NCBI RefSeq assembly: GCF_016863335.1
Contig: NZ_BOOR01000071.1
Location: 1-59,590, forward strand
Length of the DNA: 59,590 nt
Direction of reading: 5' to 3'
Source: Planotetraspora thailandica
Lineage (GTDB): Bacteria; Actinomycetota; Actinomycetes; Streptosporangiales; Streptosporangiaceae
Made by a program: the position numbers and the translations under genes. A model generated the notes under the pieces. The model was given only the letters and a program-made list of their open reading frames with translations. It ran no database searches and was not told where the DNA came from. Shown in pieces: positions 51,371 to 59,224 of the stretch. The first letter of the stretch is position 1. Each line of letters starts with the position of its first letter.

Positions 51371-51456
51371 TCACGGCCGCCCGGGGGCTCTGCTGGCTTC
51401 CATGAGAAATGGTGGCTGGCGGTAACGACAAACCGCAACGGAGTGTGAAATATGGA

Positions 51457-51471
51457 CGCATACAGTATGCG
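51457..51471. promoter_or_regulatory. Palindrome over the -10 of the sensor kinase gene
   Basis: CGCATAC-A-GTATGCG, a 15-bp perfect palindrome 24 bp upstream of the GTG. It contains TACAGT (51461-51466), a good -10 hexamer, so a protein bound here would block transcription directly. Confidence 0.55.
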
Positions 51472-51494
51472 CCAGGTGGGTGAGGGGGTGCTCC

Positions 51495-52913
51495 GTGGCC
51501 GGTACCGGCGGTCTGCTGACGCGTCTTCGCGGGTGGGTGTCACGGATGCCCCCGCGCTCGATTCGTGGGCGTCTGACGGCTCTGGTGACGTTGCTGGCGC
51601 TGTTGTTGCTGGTGCCCACGGGAATCGCGGAGGCGGTGATCGGACGTCAGGCCGTCGCGGACGGGATCTGGCTGGAGGTGCGCCAGCAGGCGGGGATCAC
51701 GGCGGCTCTGGTGCGTGCGGGGCAACTGCCGGACACGACGCGTCCGCAGGTCGACGGGGTGCCGTTCGTGCAGGTGGTCGATGCGGCCAACCGCGTGGTG
51801 CTCGCCTCGCCGCAAGCGGCGGGTTGGCCGCCGCTGAGCTCGGTACATCCCCCGGCCGGCGCTCCAGAGGCGGATCTGAAGAGCTGCCCGCGGTTTTCCG
51901 GATGTCTGCGGGTGGCGGCGTTGCGGGTCACGCCGGCGGCGGATTCGCCGGTGGTGTACGCGGGGCGTCAGGCGGCCAGCGTAGGGCCGTTCGAGCAGTT
52001 CGGCCGGTTCTTCGGCCTGCAGGAGGGGGTGCTGACGATCTTGGCGGCATGGGCGACATGGAAGGTCACCGGGCGCACCTTGCGGCCGGTGGAGGAGATA
52101 CGGGCCGACCTGGCGGCGATCGGCGGTGACGATGTCAGCAGCCGGGTGCCCGAACCCTCGGGACAGGACGAGATCGCCCGCCTGGCGCGGACGGTCAACG
52201 GCACGCTGAGCCGGATCGAGGAGGCCAAGCGCGGCACCGAGCGGGTGCTGATGCGCCAGCGGCAGTTCGTGGCCGATGCCTCCCACGAGTTGCGCACCCC
52301 GCTGGCGGGACTGCGCACGGAGCTGGAAGAGGCTCAGATGCATCCGGGAGAAACCGATCTTCCCGAACTGCTGGATCAGGCGTTGTTCGACGTGGACCGC
52401 CTGGAGACGATCATTGCGGATCTGCTGCTGCTGGCCCGGGTGGACTCGAGCGGAGAGGCCGAGCGCACGCGGGTGGATCTGTCGGACCTGGTGGAGGCCC
52501 AGGTGACGCGGCGGCTGGACCGGTTGCCGGTGCGGGTGACGGCCGAGCCGGGAGTGCACGTCACCGTGGTGCGCTCTCAGGTGGCCCGGGTCGTGGCCAA
52601 TTTGCTGGACAACGCCCAGCGGCACGCCCGCCGCTCGGTGGAGGTCCACGTGAAGCGTGACGGAGCCACGGCGGTGTTGACGGTGATGGACGACGGGCCG
52701 GGGATCCCGGCGGCCGAGCGGGAGCGGATCTTCGAGCGGTTCACCCGGCTGGACACCGCACGCAGCCGCGACCACGGAGGCACCGGGCTGGGGCTGGCCA
52801 TCGCCAGGGACGTCGCCCTGGCCCACGACGGAACCATCACGGCCTGCGAATCGCCCTCAGGCGGGGCCTGCTTCACTCTCCGGCTTCCCGGCGACGATGC
52901 GGAAATGGGATGA
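51495..52913 (+). CDS. Sensor histidine kinase
   Basis: 472 residues from a GTG preceded by GAGGGGG (GTG 51480 possible but its ribosome site is too close). N-terminal transmembrane helix, extracytoplasmic domain of about 130 residues with CPRFSGC, second helix, HAMP (RTLRPVEEIRADLAAI), H-box ADASHELRTPLAGL (His264) and a complete ATPase (NLLDNAQRHARR, DDGPGIP, FERFTRLD, GGTGLGLAIARDVALAHDG). Paralogue of the His-less kinase at 9214-10587. No response regulator is adjacent, so it is an orphan here. Confidence 0.93.
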   Translation: MAGTGGLLTRLRGWVSRMPPRSIRGRLTALVTLLALLLLVPTGIAEAVIGRQAVADGIWLEVRQQAGITAALVRAGQLPDTTRPQVDGVPFVQVVDAANRVVLASPQAAGWPPLSSVHPPAGAPEADLKSCPRFSGCLRVAALRVTPAADSPVVYAGRQAASVGPFEQFGRFFGLQEGVLTILAAWATWKVTGRTLRPVEEIRADLAAIGGDDVSSRVPEPSGQDEIARLARTVNGTLSRIEEAKRGTERVLMRQRQFVADASHELRTPLAGLRTELEEAQMHPGETDLPELLDQALFDVDRLETIIADLLLLARVDSSGEAERTRVDLSDLVEAQVTRRLDRLPVRVTAEPGVHVTVVRSQVARVVANLLDNAQRHARRSVEVHVKRDGATAVLTVMDDGPGIPAAERERIFERFTRLDTARSRDHGGTGLGLAIARDVALAHDGTITACESPSGGACFTLRLPGDDAEMG

Positions 52914-52938
52914 GGGCGCCTCAGGGAGACGCCCTCAT
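52910..52938. terminator. Hairpin between the kinase and the HhH-like gene
   Basis: ATGAGGGCG (52910-52918) / CGCCCTCAT (52930-52938), 9-bp perfect stem, 11-nt loop, overlapping the kinase stop codon; convergent genes on both sides. Confidence 0.65.
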
Positions 52939-52948
52939 TCCTGCCGGT

Positions 52949-53173
52949 TTACTTCTCGCTCTCGACGAGCGCGACGATGGCGGCGGCGTAGCGGAACAGC
53001 TGGCTGCGGCCGAGGTCGCCGATCGTGACGATGCCGAGCGCCCGGGTCAGCGCCTCGGCGGCAGCCGGGCCCACACCCGCGAGGGCGGCGACGGGGGCGT
53101 CCACGAGCTTGTCCAGGGTGTACTCCTCGTACTCCCGGTCGAGCAACTTGTCCAGGTTGGCAGAAACCGCCAT
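52949..53173 (-). CDS. Small helix-hairpin-helix-like protein
   Basis: 74 residues from an ATG with GGAGA upstream. The core DAPVAALAGVGPAAAEALTRALGIVTIGDLG reads like a helix-hairpin-helix (L-x-GVG-x-x-x-A-x-x-L) followed by the second helix of a HhH2 unit, the kind that binds DNA backbone non-specifically. The N-terminus (ANLDKLLDREYEEYTLDKLV) is acidic and helical. Could alternatively be a small protein-interaction module. No partner genes. Confidence 0.7.
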   Translation of the reverse strand: MAVSANLDKLLDREYEEYTLDKLVDAPVAALAGVGPAAAEALTRALGIVTIGDLGRSQLFRYAAAIVALVESEK

Positions 53174-53274
53174 GGGACATCTCCAATGTTTTCGATCTAT
53201 ATCACCGCTTGTACGGCGCGATCGGAATCTTTCCAGATTCGTCACGCACCAGTGATCCATCCGGTGAAACTGGC

Positions 53275-54267
53275 TCAGCGATCCCGGCCGGCCATCTCGC
53301 GCAGCGCGGCCAGGGTGTGCTCGCCGGCCGGATCTTCCGGCACGCTGGCTGGAACGACCGCGACCTCGTCGACCCCCGCCGCCGCGTACTCCTCCAGGCG
53401 GGCGCGCACGGCGTCGCCGTCCCCGACCAGGGCGACGGACGCGACCAGTTCGGCGGGGATCGCGGCGAGCAGGTCGCGCGGGTGCGGCCGGGTGCGCGCG
53501 AAGGAGACGAGCTCGCCGAACCCGGCCTCGGCGAACATCTCGCCGTATCCGGGGGCGGCCAGATATGCCACCACGGCCCGGCGGATCTGCTCAAGCGCCG
53601 CGTCGGACGGGCCGACGGCCGCGCTGATCCAGGCGGCCACCCGCGGCGCATCCCGCCCTGCCCGCTCCGCCTCGTCCCGCATCCGCTGGGCGAGGTCCGC
53701 CGCGGAACGTGGAGTGACGAGGTTCAGCACCATCCGGTCGGCGTGCCGCGCCGCGGTGCGCACGGCCGACGGGCCGAAGGCCGCGACGGTGAGCTCGGAG
53801 CCGGGGGCGGGCAGCCGCAGGTGATAGCCACGCGTGCGCACCACTTCGCCCTCGAACGTGGTCTTGTGACCGTCGAGGAGTCGCCGTACGGCAAGGGCGC
53901 TCTCCCGCAGGGCCGTACCGGAGCGGGTCCGGTCGCGCCCGTGCCATTCGCCGACGACCACGGGACTGGACGTGCCGATGGCCACACCGACTCGCCTGCC
54001 GGTCAGGCCGGCCACGGAGGCGACGCCCCGGGCGATGGTCATCGGGTCGCGGACGGCGACCGCCAGCGGGCCGACGGTCAGTGAGATGTGCCCGGTGGCG
54101 GCGGCGACGGCCGTGGCCAGGGAGAACGCGTCGTAGGTCGCCATCTCGCCGATCCACAACTCGCCGAATCCCAGCCGGTCGGCGGCCCGGGCCGTGACCA
54201 GCGCCTCCTCCGGAGGGCGGTCCTGCCAGTAGCCGAGCGAGACCGACAGCAGGGGCAGGGGAGTCAC
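53275..54267 (-). CDS. LLM-class (F420-dependent) oxidoreductase
   Basis: 330 residues, luciferase-like TIM barrel. PLLSVSLGYWQDRPPEEALVTARAADRLGFGELWIGEM at the N-terminus, AAATGHISLTVGPLAVAVRDPMTIARGVASVAGLTGRRVGVAIG (cofactor-binding strand region) and TVAAFGPSAVRTAARHADRMVLNLVTP are typical of actinobacterial F420-dependent members. The GTG (54267-54265) overlaps the regulator's TGA (GTGA). Probably reduces or oxidises a small molecule under that regulator's control. Confidence 0.9.
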   Translation of the reverse strand: MTPLPLLSVSLGYWQDRPPEEALVTARAADRLGFGELWIGEMATYDAFSLATAVAAATGHISLTVGPLAVAVRDPMTIARGVASVAGLTGRRVGVAIGTSSPVVVGEWHGRDRTRSGTALRESALAVRRLLDGHKTTFEGEVVRTRGYHLRLPAPGSELTVAAFGPSAVRTAARHADRMVLNLVTPRSAADLAQRMRDEAERAGRDAPRVAAWISAAVGPSDAALEQIRRAVVAYLAAPGYGEMFAEAGFGELVSFARTRPHPRDLLAAIPAELVASVALVGDGDAVRARLEEYAAAGVDEVAVVPASVPEDPAGEHTLAALREMAGRDR

Positions 54268-55136
54268 ACGCGGTCCAGGATCTTCTCGGCGAAAGCCCGC
54301 AGCTTCGTCTCGGCCGCCGAGCCGCTCGGGGCCGTGTACGTGCACAGCCGCTGACCGGGGTCGGTGGGCAGGGGGAACGACTCGAAGGTCACCACGAGCT
54401 CGCCCACCTCCGCGTTGCGGATGCGCTTGACACCGAGGTTGAGCTCCCGGACGGTCTGCGCCTCCCACATCCGGCGGAACACCTCACTGCCGTCCTTCAG
54501 ATCGCAGACCACCCGCTGCACACGGGCCTGGCCGACCCGCTGCCCGATCTCGGAGCGAAGCGTCGCGACGACACCCTCCGCGACGTCCTCCCAGTCGGGA
54601 TACACCGCCCTGGCCTCGGGGTGGAGGAAGACCAGCCGGGCGGTGTTGCGCTCCTCCTCCGGCAGGGACTCGACGTCGAAGGCCAGCCGGCCGCCCAGGC
54701 GGTTCCACGCCAGCATGTCCATGCCCGGGCCGTACACGACGGCGGGGACGCTCTCGCCCATCGCGTCGAGTAGTTCCCTGATCTGCGGGCGCACCGGCGG
54801 CCGCGGCTCCGCGCCGGCATGGCAGATCTCCCCGTCGGCGCGGCGCCGGGGCAGTGTGATGTTGCGCAGGAAGGCGCGCTCGTCGCGGTTCAGGCGCAGC
54901 GCCCGGGCGATCGCGTCGATCACCGCGTCGGAGATGGCGGGGGCGCGTCCCTGCTCGATACGGGTGTAGTAGTCGACGCTGATCCCGGCCAGCTGGGCGA
55001 CCTCCTCGCGGCGCAGCCCCCGCACCCTCCGCCGGGCGATCCCGTCCGGGAGGCCGAGCGCGGTGGCGTCCAGCGAGGCGCGCCGCGCCTTGAGGAATGG
55101 AGTGATCTCATCGGCGGCATGACCCATACCTGCCAT
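54264..55136 (-). CDS. Helix-turn-helix transcriptional regulator with MmyB-like ligand domain
   Basis: 290 residues. The N-terminal XRE-type helix-turn-helix LRREEVAQLAGISVDYYTRIEQGRAPAISDAVIDAIARALRL is the actinomycete form with YYTRIEQGR. The C-terminal MmyB/PAS-like domain (PAVVYGPGMDMLAWNRLGGRL, FLHPEARAVYPDWEDVAEGVVATLRSEIG, VTFESFPLPTDPGQRLCTYTAPSGS) probably senses a small molecule. The start is ATG 55136 with GGGAG upstream, or ATG 55127. Coupled to the LLM oxidoreductase and divergent from an aldo/keto reductase, both likely targets. Confidence 0.92.
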   Translation of the reverse strand: MAGMGHAADEITPFLKARRASLDATALGLPDGIARRRVRGLRREEVAQLAGISVDYYTRIEQGRAPAISDAVIDAIARALRLNRDERAFLRNITLPRRRADGEICHAGAEPRPPVRPQIRELLDAMGESVPAVVYGPGMDMLAWNRLGGRLAFDVESLPEEERNTARLVFLHPEARAVYPDWEDVAEGVVATLRSEIGQRVGQARVQRVVCDLKDGSEVFRRMWEAQTVRELNLGVKRIRNAEVGELVVTFESFPLPTDPGQRLCTYTAPSGSAAETKLRAFAEKILDRV

Positions 55137-55175
55137 TATGTGGCGCTCCCGGGGGCTGGGGTGGTTCTGACAGAC

Positions 55176-55195
55176 CCAGGTTGAGCCGGACCTGG
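55176..55195. promoter_or_regulatory. Palindrome between the HTH regulator and the aldo/keto reductase
   Basis: CCAGGT-N8-ACCTGG, perfect 6-bp arms, in the 127-bp divergent gap. A plausible operator for the MmyB-like regulator, controlling both directions. Confidence 0.5.
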
Positions 55196-55263
55196 TGCGA
55201 TCAAGGGCGGGCAACGGACGCTGTACCGGTATCGGAGAGACGACCTCGCTGGAGGCAGCACCT

Positions 55264-56295
55264 ATGAAGCGCAGAACCCTTGGCGGCACCGGCATCTCGG
55301 TGAGCGAATTCGCGCTCGGCACGATGATGTTCGGCAGCTTCGGCAACGGTGACCACGACGAGGGCGTGCGAATCATCAACCGCGCCCTCGACGCCGGGAT
55401 CAACTTCGTCGACACCGCCGACGTCTATTCGGCGGGGGAGTCGGAGGAGATCGTCGGCAAGGCGATCAAAGGCCGGCGCGACGAGGTCGTGCTCTCGACC
55501 AAGGCCGGCCTGCAGACGGGCCAGGAGGACAACCACGGCGGAGCGTCGCGGCGCTGGCTCGTCCGGCAGCTGGAAGCCAGCCTGCGCCGCCTCGGCACCG
55601 ACCACGTCGACCTGTACCAGATCCACCGCCCCGACCCCCGTACGGACGTCGACGAAACCCTTGCCGCGCTGACCGACCTGGTCAGGGCGGGCAAGGTGCG
55701 GGCCGTGGGCAGCTCCACGTTTCCGGCCGAGCAGATCGTCGAGGCGCAGTGGGCCGCCGAGCGGCGCGGTCATGTGCGGTTCCGCACCGAGCAGCCGCCG
55801 TACTCGATCCTGGCGCGCGGCGTGGAGGCGGCCGTGCTGCCCGCGGCGCAGAAGTACGGCATGGGCGTGCTGACCTGGGGGCCCCTGTCGGCGGGCTGGT
55901 TGTCCGGGCGCTACACGCAGGCGGCCGACATCGACCTGACGGCGGGCACGGGCCGCACGGCCTTCGAACGCCACAAGTTCGACCCGTCGCTGCCGGAGAA
56001 CGCGCGCAAGCTCCAGGCCGTCGGCGAGCTGTCGAAGCTGGCCGACGAGGCCGGCCTGCCGCTGCCGCACCTGGCGGTCGGATTCGTGTTGTCGCACCCG
56101 GCGGTGACCTCGGTGATCATCGGGCCGCGGACCATGGAGCACCTCGACAGCCTGCTGACCGGTGCGGGGGTGGTGCTGGAAGACGACGTGCTGGACCGCA
56201 TCGACGAGATCGTCCCGCCCGGCACCGACCTCAACCCGGCCGACAACTACCACGTGCAGCCCGCGCTGACCGACAAGTCCCTGCGGCGCAGGTGA
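55264..56295 (+). CDS. Aldo/keto reductase
   Basis: 343 residues, NADPH-dependent TIM-barrel reductase. The catalytic tetrad is visible: Asp and Tyr in FVDTADVYSAGES, Lys in VVLSTKAGLQ and His in DLYQIHRPDP. The C-terminal NADPH motif SVIIGPRTMEHLDSLLTG is present. The ATG at 55264 has GGAGG upstream. Typical of the AKR11/12-like group that acts on carbonyls of small metabolites. Divergent from the MmyB-like regulator with a shared palindrome. Confidence 0.93.
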   Translation: MKRRTLGGTGISVSEFALGTMMFGSFGNGDHDEGVRIINRALDAGINFVDTADVYSAGESEEIVGKAIKGRRDEVVLSTKAGLQTGQEDNHGGASRRWLVRQLEASLRRLGTDHVDLYQIHRPDPRTDVDETLAALTDLVRAGKVRAVGSSTFPAEQIVEAQWAAERRGHVRFRTEQPPYSILARGVEAAVLPAAQKYGMGVLTWGPLSAGWLSGRYTQAADIDLTAGTGRTAFERHKFDPSLPENARKLQAVGELSKLADEAGLPLPHLAVGFVLSHPAVTSVIIGPRTMEHLDSLLTGAGVVLEDDVLDRIDEIVPPGTDLNPADNYHVQPALTDKSLRRR

Positions 56296-56469
56296 GCGTG
56301 ACTTTTCCAGGGCAAGTCATGACTTTTTCATGAATGCGGGACAAGGATGACCTGCGCTTGGCCGGGTAGTGCGTTGGGGCAGTGGGAGGAAAGGTGGTCG
56401 ATCATGGCGCGATCTCGCTCCAGGGCCGTCGCCTGACCAGCCGGTGATCGCCTTGGTCCGGAGACCGCC

Positions 56470-57360
56470 ATGATCAGCACCGTGCTCGTCGGGCTCACGG
56501 CCGCGTGCCTCCTTGGTCTGGGGTTCGTGGCCCAGCAGCACGTGGCCTACGCCGAGCCCCTCGGCGAGATGCTCCGCCTGCGCCTGCTGCTGCACCTGGT
56601 GCGCAAACCCCTCTGGCTGGCGGGGGTCGCCGTCATGGTCGGAGGCCAGGTCCTCGGCGCGATGGCGTTGCGGCACGCCGACGTGGCCCTGGTCGAGCCC
56701 CTCCTGGCGACCAACCTGATCTTCGCGCTCGAAGGGGCGGCCATGCTGTACGGCGAGCGCATCGGGCTGACGGAGTGGATCGGCGCGGTGCTGGTCAGCG
56801 GGGGCGTGGCCGTCTTCCTGGTGTTCGGAGAGCCGCACGGCGGGCAGGCGCCGGAGGCCGGCTCACCCGTGTGGATCGCCGTGCTGGTCCTCATCGTGAT
56901 GGCGGCGGTGCTGGTCCTCACTGCCCTGAGAACCGGCCTGCAGACCAAGGCGATGCTGCTGGCCGCCGCCGCCGGCACCCTGTACGGCCTGCAGGATGTG
57001 CTGACCCGGGGGTCGCTGCTCACCCTCGACAGAGGGTGGGGGGCGCTCATCGCGACGTGGCAGCCGTACCTGCTGATCGTCATCGCTCTGAGCGGCATCC
57101 TGCTCAACCAGAGCGCGTTCGACGCCGCACCGTTGCGGATCTCCCTGCCCGCCACCACGGCGGCCGAGCCGATCACCGGGATCGTCCTGGGGGTCGTGAT
57201 CTTCAGCGAGCACCTTCGCGTCGACCCCGGTGCCCTGGCGGGCGAAGTCGCGGGCCTCGTCGCCCTGGTCGCGGGCATCATCGTGCTTGGGCGATCGCCC
57301 TTCCTGGCCAAATCGGAGCAGGGACAGACCGAACGGCCGGGTGCGGCGCCCCGGCGGTAG
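56470..57360 (+). CDS. DMT-family (EamA-like) transporter
   Basis: 296 residues with about ten transmembrane helices in two repeats. The first repeat ends MALRHADVALVEPLLATNLIFALEGAAMLYGERI, the second SAFDAAPLRISLPATTAAEPITGIVLGVVIFSEHL; this internal duplication with P/E residues at helix ends is the DMT signature. Direction and substrate (efflux of a small metabolite or uptake of Mg-like ions) cannot be read. Alone in its transcription unit. Confidence 0.9.
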   Translation: MISTVLVGLTAACLLGLGFVAQQHVAYAEPLGEMLRLRLLLHLVRKPLWLAGVAVMVGGQVLGAMALRHADVALVEPLLATNLIFALEGAAMLYGERIGLTEWIGAVLVSGGVAVFLVFGEPHGGQAPEAGSPVWIAVLVLIVMAAVLVLTALRTGLQTKAMLLAAAAGTLYGLQDVLTRGSLLTLDRGWGALIATWQPYLLIVIALSGILLNQSAFDAAPLRISLPATTAAEPITGIVLGVVIFSEHLRVDPGALAGEVAGLVALVAGIIVLGRSPFLAKSEQGQTERPGAAPRR

Positions 57361-57372
57361 GCCTGTCCCCTC

Positions 57373-58116
57373 TCAGACTCCGACGGACGTGGGGGTCTCG
57401 GCCGCCCTGCGGCCGTTGAGGACACGCTCGGCCAGCGCGCCGAACAGCAGCCCCAGCGTCGCCCACACCGTGAACTGGATGGCCAGCGACGCCAGCCGGA
57501 ACCGCCACAACACCGTCGCGGAGAAGTCCGCAGGGACCTCGTCGATCCCCGGCATCACCACGAAGACGACCGTGATGACGACGACGAAGGCGCCCACCGC
57601 CGCGAGCGTGGCGTTCCAGGCGCCCAGCCGTGGCGCCAGCAGGCGGCCCGTGTAGACCGCCAAGGCGGTTGTGAGCAGGCTCAGCAGGATCATCGTGAAA
57701 TACAGCGTCGTACGGGAGCCGATGGTGTCTTCGCTGCCCACCGCTGGAGGATTAGGCGGATATTTCAGGTATGGCACCACATAGACGGCGGCGAACCCGA
57801 CCAGGGCCACCAGCGCCGCCGTCGTCCGCGGGCCGAACGCGCCGATCCGGCCGTGCGCGAAGGCGAAGGCGATCGAGAACAGCCCGCCGAAGGCCACGCC
57901 GTACACGACCAGAGCCGTGATCAGGCCCGCCGTCTCCTGGACGGTTCGGCTGAACACCTCCGCCTCATGCCCCTCGCCGCCCGCGGCCGCCCTGGCCTCC
58001 TCGAACGAGATGGCCAGCGCGACCTGCGGTTCGCCGAGGAACCACGCGACGACGTACGCCAAGACCGCGGCGGCGAGCCCGACGAGCATGCCGCGGATCA
58101 ACAGGGAACGCATCAT
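57373..58116 (-). CDS. cbtA: CbtA cobalt-transport membrane protein
   Basis: 247 residues with about five transmembrane helices (ILIRGMLVGLAAAVLAYVVAWFLG at the N-terminus; a GGLFSIAFAFAHGRIG loop; VALVGFAAVYVVPYLKYPPNPPAV; LLSLLTTALAVYTGRLLA). CbtA is a candidate cobalt transporter controlled by B12. It lies 18 bp downstream of cbtB on the same strand, with a cobalamin riboswitch in front of cbtB. Confidence 0.88.
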   Translation of the reverse strand: MMRSLLIRGMLVGLAAAVLAYVVAWFLGEPQVALAISFEEARAAAGGEGHEAEVFSRTVQETAGLITALVVYGVAFGGLFSIAFAFAHGRIGAFGPRTTAALVALVGFAAVYVVPYLKYPPNPPAVGSEDTIGSRTTLYFTMILLSLLTTALAVYTGRLLAPRLGAWNATLAAVGAFVVVITVVFVVMPGIDEVPADFSATVLWRFRLASLAIQFTVWATLGLLFGALAERVLNGRRAAETPTSVGV

Positions 58117-58134
58117 GAAGGACTCGCCCCGCCG

Positions 58135-58347
58135 TCAGTGGCAGGGGAATCCGAGCAGATGCCGCCCGTCGTGGACGAACTCGTGTACCGCATGGCCGCT
58201 GATGATCGACGTGGCTCCCTGCTCGGCGCCGACGAAGTAGAGCAGGACGAGGCCGAGCGCGGCGGCGAAGATCGCCCAGGGAACGATCTCGCGTACCGGG
58301 ATGCGGAGCGGAACAGGCTGACGCGAAGGTACGGCGACGTTGGCCAC
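58135..58347 (-). CDS. cbtB: CbtB small membrane protein
   Basis: 70 residues from GTG 58347, with GAGGAGA upstream. One transmembrane helix (IVPWAIFAAALGLVLLYFVGAEQGA) and a C-terminal His-rich tail HAVHEFVHDGRHLLGFPCH that could bind cobalt, the standard CbtB form. Coupled to cbtA downstream; a cobalamin riboswitch lies just upstream, so high B12 should shut the pair down. Confidence 0.9.
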   Translation of the reverse strand: MANVAVPSRQPVPLRIPVREIVPWAIFAAALGLVLLYFVGAEQGATSIISGHAVHEFVHDGRHLLGFPCH

Positions 58348-58379
58348 TGAATTTCTCCTCTCGGGGTTCACGCGCCCCG

Positions 58380-58540
58380 ATGATGGAGGACAACGGGTCA
58401 GTCTCCTGACTCCCGGGTCGACGTGCCTCCCGACCTGCCCGCTGTGTAAGCCGTGGTCATGAGGGGGAGGCACTTCCCGGTCACAGTGGCGGGACCGTCC
58501 TGGAATCGCACCAGGTTCCTGCACACCGTCGCCTCTGTCT
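58380..58540 (-). ncRNA. Cobalamin (B12) riboswitch upstream of cbtB-cbtA
   Basis: On the minus strand the leader contains GACGGTGTGCAGGAA, CCAGGACGGTCCCGCCACTGTGACC (conserved core in pieces) and the B12 box AGTCAGGAGACTGACCCG at about 58411-58394, which pairs with the upstream loop in this class. It ends 32 bp before the cbtB GTG and close to its ribosome site, consistent with translational control. Boundaries are approximate. Confidence 0.85.
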
Positions 58541-59224
58541 TGATTTGTCGCCGTAAGGGTCTCCTTTTCCGCATACGTCGTCAAGACGGCACTTGAAGAT
58601 GTATCCCCGATCACGGCGGTCCAGGAGGGCTTCGGAGGGGTTTTCGGAGCGGCGCGCGGGTTTGGGGTGGGGCGCGCGGGTTGGGGGAGAGGCGATGCGT
58701 CGGAGGAACGGTGGCACGTGGGGGTAGGCGTCGGCACGCTGATCTTTGCGCCGGTCGGCGAGTGGGATGTCCCGCTGATCCCGGTTCTTGTGATCAGGCA
58801 TGGTCACTCCCGGGGAGTGATATGTGCGTTCCTTATCGAGTTGATCCGCGTACCCGCCGGAGAACGTATTCATATTCGGCCGCGGCTAATCGCCCGTCCC
58901 GCTCTGCCCCCCTGTCGCCATGCCTCCGACCTGGGCCGGCCCGAGGGTGTGGCGTTGCGCAGTGGTTTGCAAGTGTGCGGGTCATCGTCTCTGATCGCAT
59001 GAGTCTTTGACGGCGGTGACGCCGCCGGCATGCCGGATGCCCGCACGCGTCGGAGGGATTCTCGTGAACGGTTGCACGTCGGTTGGTGGAGTTCTCCAAT
59101 AGCAGGCTCCAAATGTCCAGATATTTCATGGCGGCGACGCTGTAGAAATTGTGTTCTAAAGCAATGGTAAATATTAACGATCTCTGGCATTATTCAAACA
59201 GAGTTTCGATTGAGGAGGTGTGTT
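58541..59224. other. Long region without a recognised gene
   Basis: About 680 bp between the riboswitch and the last gene. Short open frames exist in several registers but none has protein-like composition with a good start. Base composition shifts from GC-rich (58620-59050, with G-rich runs) to AT-rich (59100-59210, TAAATATTAACGATC). It contains the palindromes at 58804-58820 and CCGGCATGCCGG near 59024-59035. Possible promoter and regulatory DNA for the gene at 59225, or the remains of an integration event; nothing decisive. Confidence 0.6.
58804..58820. repeat. 17-bp palindrome in non-coding DNA
   Basis: TCACTCCC-G-GGGAGTGA, perfect 8-bp arms around one base. Operator-like, but no gene start is convincingly near it. 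Confidence 0.6.

Noticed and set aside
58481-58873. Minus-strand frame with MPDHKNRDQRD start and a GGGAG upstream
   Set aside because: It runs into the cobalamin riboswitch and its composition (Arg/Pro/Asp rich, no hydrophobic core) looks like a shadow frame.
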